Shown here piece by piece: positions 47,551 to 48,612 of a stretch of 48,612 bases of DNA. The DNA comes from Colimorpha_A sp045540115 (GTDB lineage Bacteria; Bacillota; Clostridia; Oscillospirales; CAG-272): NCBI GenBank assembly GCA_045540115.1, contig JAZQGR010000089.1:1-48612 (forward strand), written 5' to 3'. Position numbers and translations under genes: made by a program. Position 1 is the first letter of the stretch. Each line of letters starts with the position of its first letter. Below the pieces are notes generated by a model. It was given only the letters and a program-made list of their open reading frames with translations. It searched no databases and was not told the origin of the DNA.

Positions 47551-47796
47551 ATGAAATCAACAGGAATCGTAAGACCGATTGACGAGCTCGGAAGAATCGT
47601 ACTTCCCAAGGAGCTTCGCAAGAATATGGATCTTGAAGCAAAGGGAGCCTCGGTTGAAATATTCGTTGACGACGATAAGATCGTCCTCAAAAAGTATAAT
47701 CCGTCCTGCGTTTTCTGCGGAAATGCATCCGACGTCGTTTACCTCAAGGGTAAGCTCGTTTGCCGCGATTGCATTAAAGACCTTTCCTCGCTTTAA
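47551..47796 (+). CDS. AbrB/SpoVT-type transition regulator with zinc ribbon
   Basis: An 81-residue protein. The N-terminal swapped-hairpin DNA-binding domain (MKSTGIVRPIDELGRIVLPKELRKNM, residues 1-45) is almost the AbrB consensus. The short C-terminal part carries CVFC (about 53-56) and CRDC (about 73-76), a probable zinc ribbon in place of the AbrB multimerisation domain. Proteins of this form are common in Clostridia and probably regulate growth-phase genes. It is divergent from spmA and strongly RBS-supported. Confidence 0.9.
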   Translation: MKSTGIVRPIDELGRIVLPKELRKNMDLEAKGASVEIFVDDDKIVLKKYNPSCVFCGNASDVVYLKGKLVCRDCIKDLSSL

Positions 47797-47872
47797 TTGT
47801 ATTTGAATAAGTCAATAAATATGAAAAGAGCAACGGTAAAGGCTCCTTCTCATAAGGAAGTTTGATTTCTCC

Positions 47873-47900
47873 TTGTAGGGACCGGCGTCCTCGACGGTCC
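47873..47900. repeat. 28-bp element, exact inverted copy of 14821-14848
   Basis: TTGTAGGGACCGGCGTCC followed by TCGACGGTCC: identical over 28 bases to the complement of 14821-14848. It contains GGACCG/CGGTCC arms. It lies in the gap 47797-47936, which otherwise holds nothing that I recognise. Confidence 0.8.
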
Positions 47901-47936
47901 AAAAAGATATAATTGCGACGCAGTATACAAATAATT

Positions 47937-47975
47937 AACCCCGATAGACTTTCAAAAATCTGTCGGGGTTTGTTG
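47937..47975. terminator. Hairpin terminator between convergent genes
   Basis: AACCCCGATAGA ... TCTGTCGGGGTT, followed by a T-rich tail on the plus strand; ends at the stop of the minus-strand gene 47976-48299. Confidence 0.7.
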
Positions 47976-48299
47976 TTATTTTTCTGCTATAAAAGTCCAA
48001 TGTTCAGAAATGTTTTTAGGCATCATTCGTGCCAGGGCGTCAGCATCTTTAATAAGATTTTTGTTTCCAAAGTGGAAGAAAAAGAATTCTCCTTTTCCTT
48101 CATTATATCCCAATTGGAATTCAAGTTCTTTCTTACAATAGGGGAACACCGGCTTTAACCGTTCGTCAATTGCCCAAACAAAAGCTGAATCGTGATTAGA
48201 AAGACAATTGATGATCCATGACTCTTGTTCTTCAAACCAAGCCCAGAAAGCTCTTGCTGCTTCCTCATTCATAACTTTTTTAGAAAATAGTGAAAACAT
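47976..48299 (-). CDS. Hypothetical protein, AT-rich
   Basis: A 107-residue soluble protein: a helical N-terminus (EEAARAFWAWFEEQESWIINCLSN), then a strand-rich middle (AFVWAIDERLKPVFPYCKKELEFQLGYNEGKGEFFFFHFGNKNL) and a helical end (DADALARMMPKN). I do not know its function; related short proteins occur in Bacillota, sometimes among immunity-type genes, but nothing here supports that role. AAAAGGAGAAAAGG precedes the ATG. Its AT content is higher than in neighbours, and it lies next to a hairpin-array repeat, so recent acquisition is possible. Confidence 0.65.
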   Translation of the reverse strand: MFSLFSKKVMNEEAARAFWAWFEEQESWIINCLSNHDSAFVWAIDERLKPVFPYCKKELEFQLGYNEGKGEFFFFHFGNKNLIKDADALARMMPKNISEHWTFIAEK

Positions 48300-48337
48300 A
48301 CCTTTTCTCCTTTTAAGTAAACTATTATTTTTCGTTT

Positions 48338-48612
48338 TATCGCCAGTTTCGCCTTTGTATTACAAACACAAAGGCATCGGGCAAAGCCCATACCCCTATT
48401 CATTATATAAAAAATCAGCAGAGAAAGCAAGAGTTATATTCCGACTTCGTCGGAGTGATATGATCGCGTAAGCGATCGTGATATTGAAGCCTTACGGCTT
48501 CAGTGATATTTTATTCGCCTCCAAACTCGCGTAGCGAATACCACTCGGCGATAGCCGAATATCACTGCGAAGCAATAGAACTCGCCGCAGGCGAATAAAA
48601 CTGCCCAACTTC
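48338..48612 (-). repeat. Composite hairpin-array repeat module, right copy (cut by window edge)
   Basis: Read on the minus strand this has the same parts in the same order as 120-405. An array of a constant heptamer (GTGATAT on the plus strand at 48455, 48478 and 48503, flipping to ATATCAC at 48559) is interleaved with hairpins TCCGAC-TTC-GTCGGA (48440-48454), GATCGC-GTAA-GCGATC (48462-48477), TGAAGCC-TTAC-GGCTTCA (48485-48502) and TCGGC-GATA-GCCGA. Then come a pyrimidine tract CTTGCTTTCTCTGCTG (48431-48416) and a palindrome GGGCTTTGCCC (48389-48379). The heptamer differs from the left copy; the flanking parts are similar. There is no gene from 48300 to the end. Confidence 0.75.

Noticed and set aside
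48430..48612. CRISPR array
   Set aside because: The repeated word is only 7 bp, the spacers are self-complementary hairpins of about 16-18 bp, the repeat flips orientation and no cas gene is near. The array at 120-315 fails for the same reasons.

Overview
The window reads as a chromosomal segment of an anaerobic, endospore-forming member of the Clostridia (Bacillota), probably a gut or rumen lineage near the Oscillospirales. The grounds are a CIRCE-controlled hrcA-grpE-dnaK-dnaJ-prmA locus, DnaD/DnaI-type primosome proteins, Rex redox repressors, spmA-spmB, a 6S-like RNA, AGGAGG-type ribosome binding sites and a large set of low-potential iron-sulfur flavoproteins. No rRNA, tRNA, CRISPR array or transposase was seen. 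The genus cannot be told from the sequence alone.

Layout. 1-3.3 kb: the tail of an alpha/beta hydrolase, a hairpin-array repeat module, a zinc-ribbon membrane protein, a TM2/DUF2752 pair facing an XRE repressor, and a minus-strand operon of three small unknown proteins. 3.4-8.3 kb: metallophosphoesterase, dCMP deaminase, rimI-tsaD and isocitrate dehydrogenase. 8.5-11.8 kb: a Rex-like paralogue translationally coupled to a DnaD-domain protein and a DnaC/DnaI ATPase, then an SDR. 11.9-15 kb: a DUF1292 protein, a probable 6S RNA, hemolysin III, small regulators and repeats. 15.2-17 kb: split transketolase. 17-21 kb: a GH20 hexosaminidase and a GH43 lipoprotein that seems to have been inserted behind it. 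21-26.9 kb: heat-shock operon. 28.1-40 kb: a large redox operon. 40-44.7 kb: Rex, an aminotransferase, nagA and a ROK-like protein. 44.9-48.6 kb: an ImmA/XRE/sigma-like regulatory module, spmBA, an AbrB-type regulator, an unknown protein and a second hairpin-array module.

The most notable system is at 28.1-39.7 kb. A malate/lactate dehydrogenase-family enzyme carrying the malate-type Arg and a class II fumarase are followed by hdrB, hdrC, hdrA, an mvhD-like subunit, two [4Fe-4S] proteins, an FAD/NAD(P)-binding subunit, a [2Fe-2S]/[4Fe-4S] fumarate-reductase-type subunit and a soluble fumarate-reductase-type flavoprotein. Read as a pathway this gives oxaloacetate to malate to fumarate to succinate, with the last step attached to an HdrABC-Flx-type electron-bifurcating module instead of a membrane quinol complex. 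I infer a soluble, NADH-dependent, possibly ferredoxin-coupled fumarate reductase. A Rex repressor and an aspartate-aminotransferase-like gene follow directly, which fits redox control and oxaloacetate supply.

The window is also rich in small structured repeats: two composite hairpin-array modules in opposite orientation near its two ends, several families of short palindromic intergenic elements (two of them inside or beside the redox operon), and an exact 28-bp element present twice in inverted orientation. GH43 (19.5-20.9 kb), the 12.5-14.7 kb genes and the last gene are looser in codon choice than their neighbours, which suggests more recent acquisition.
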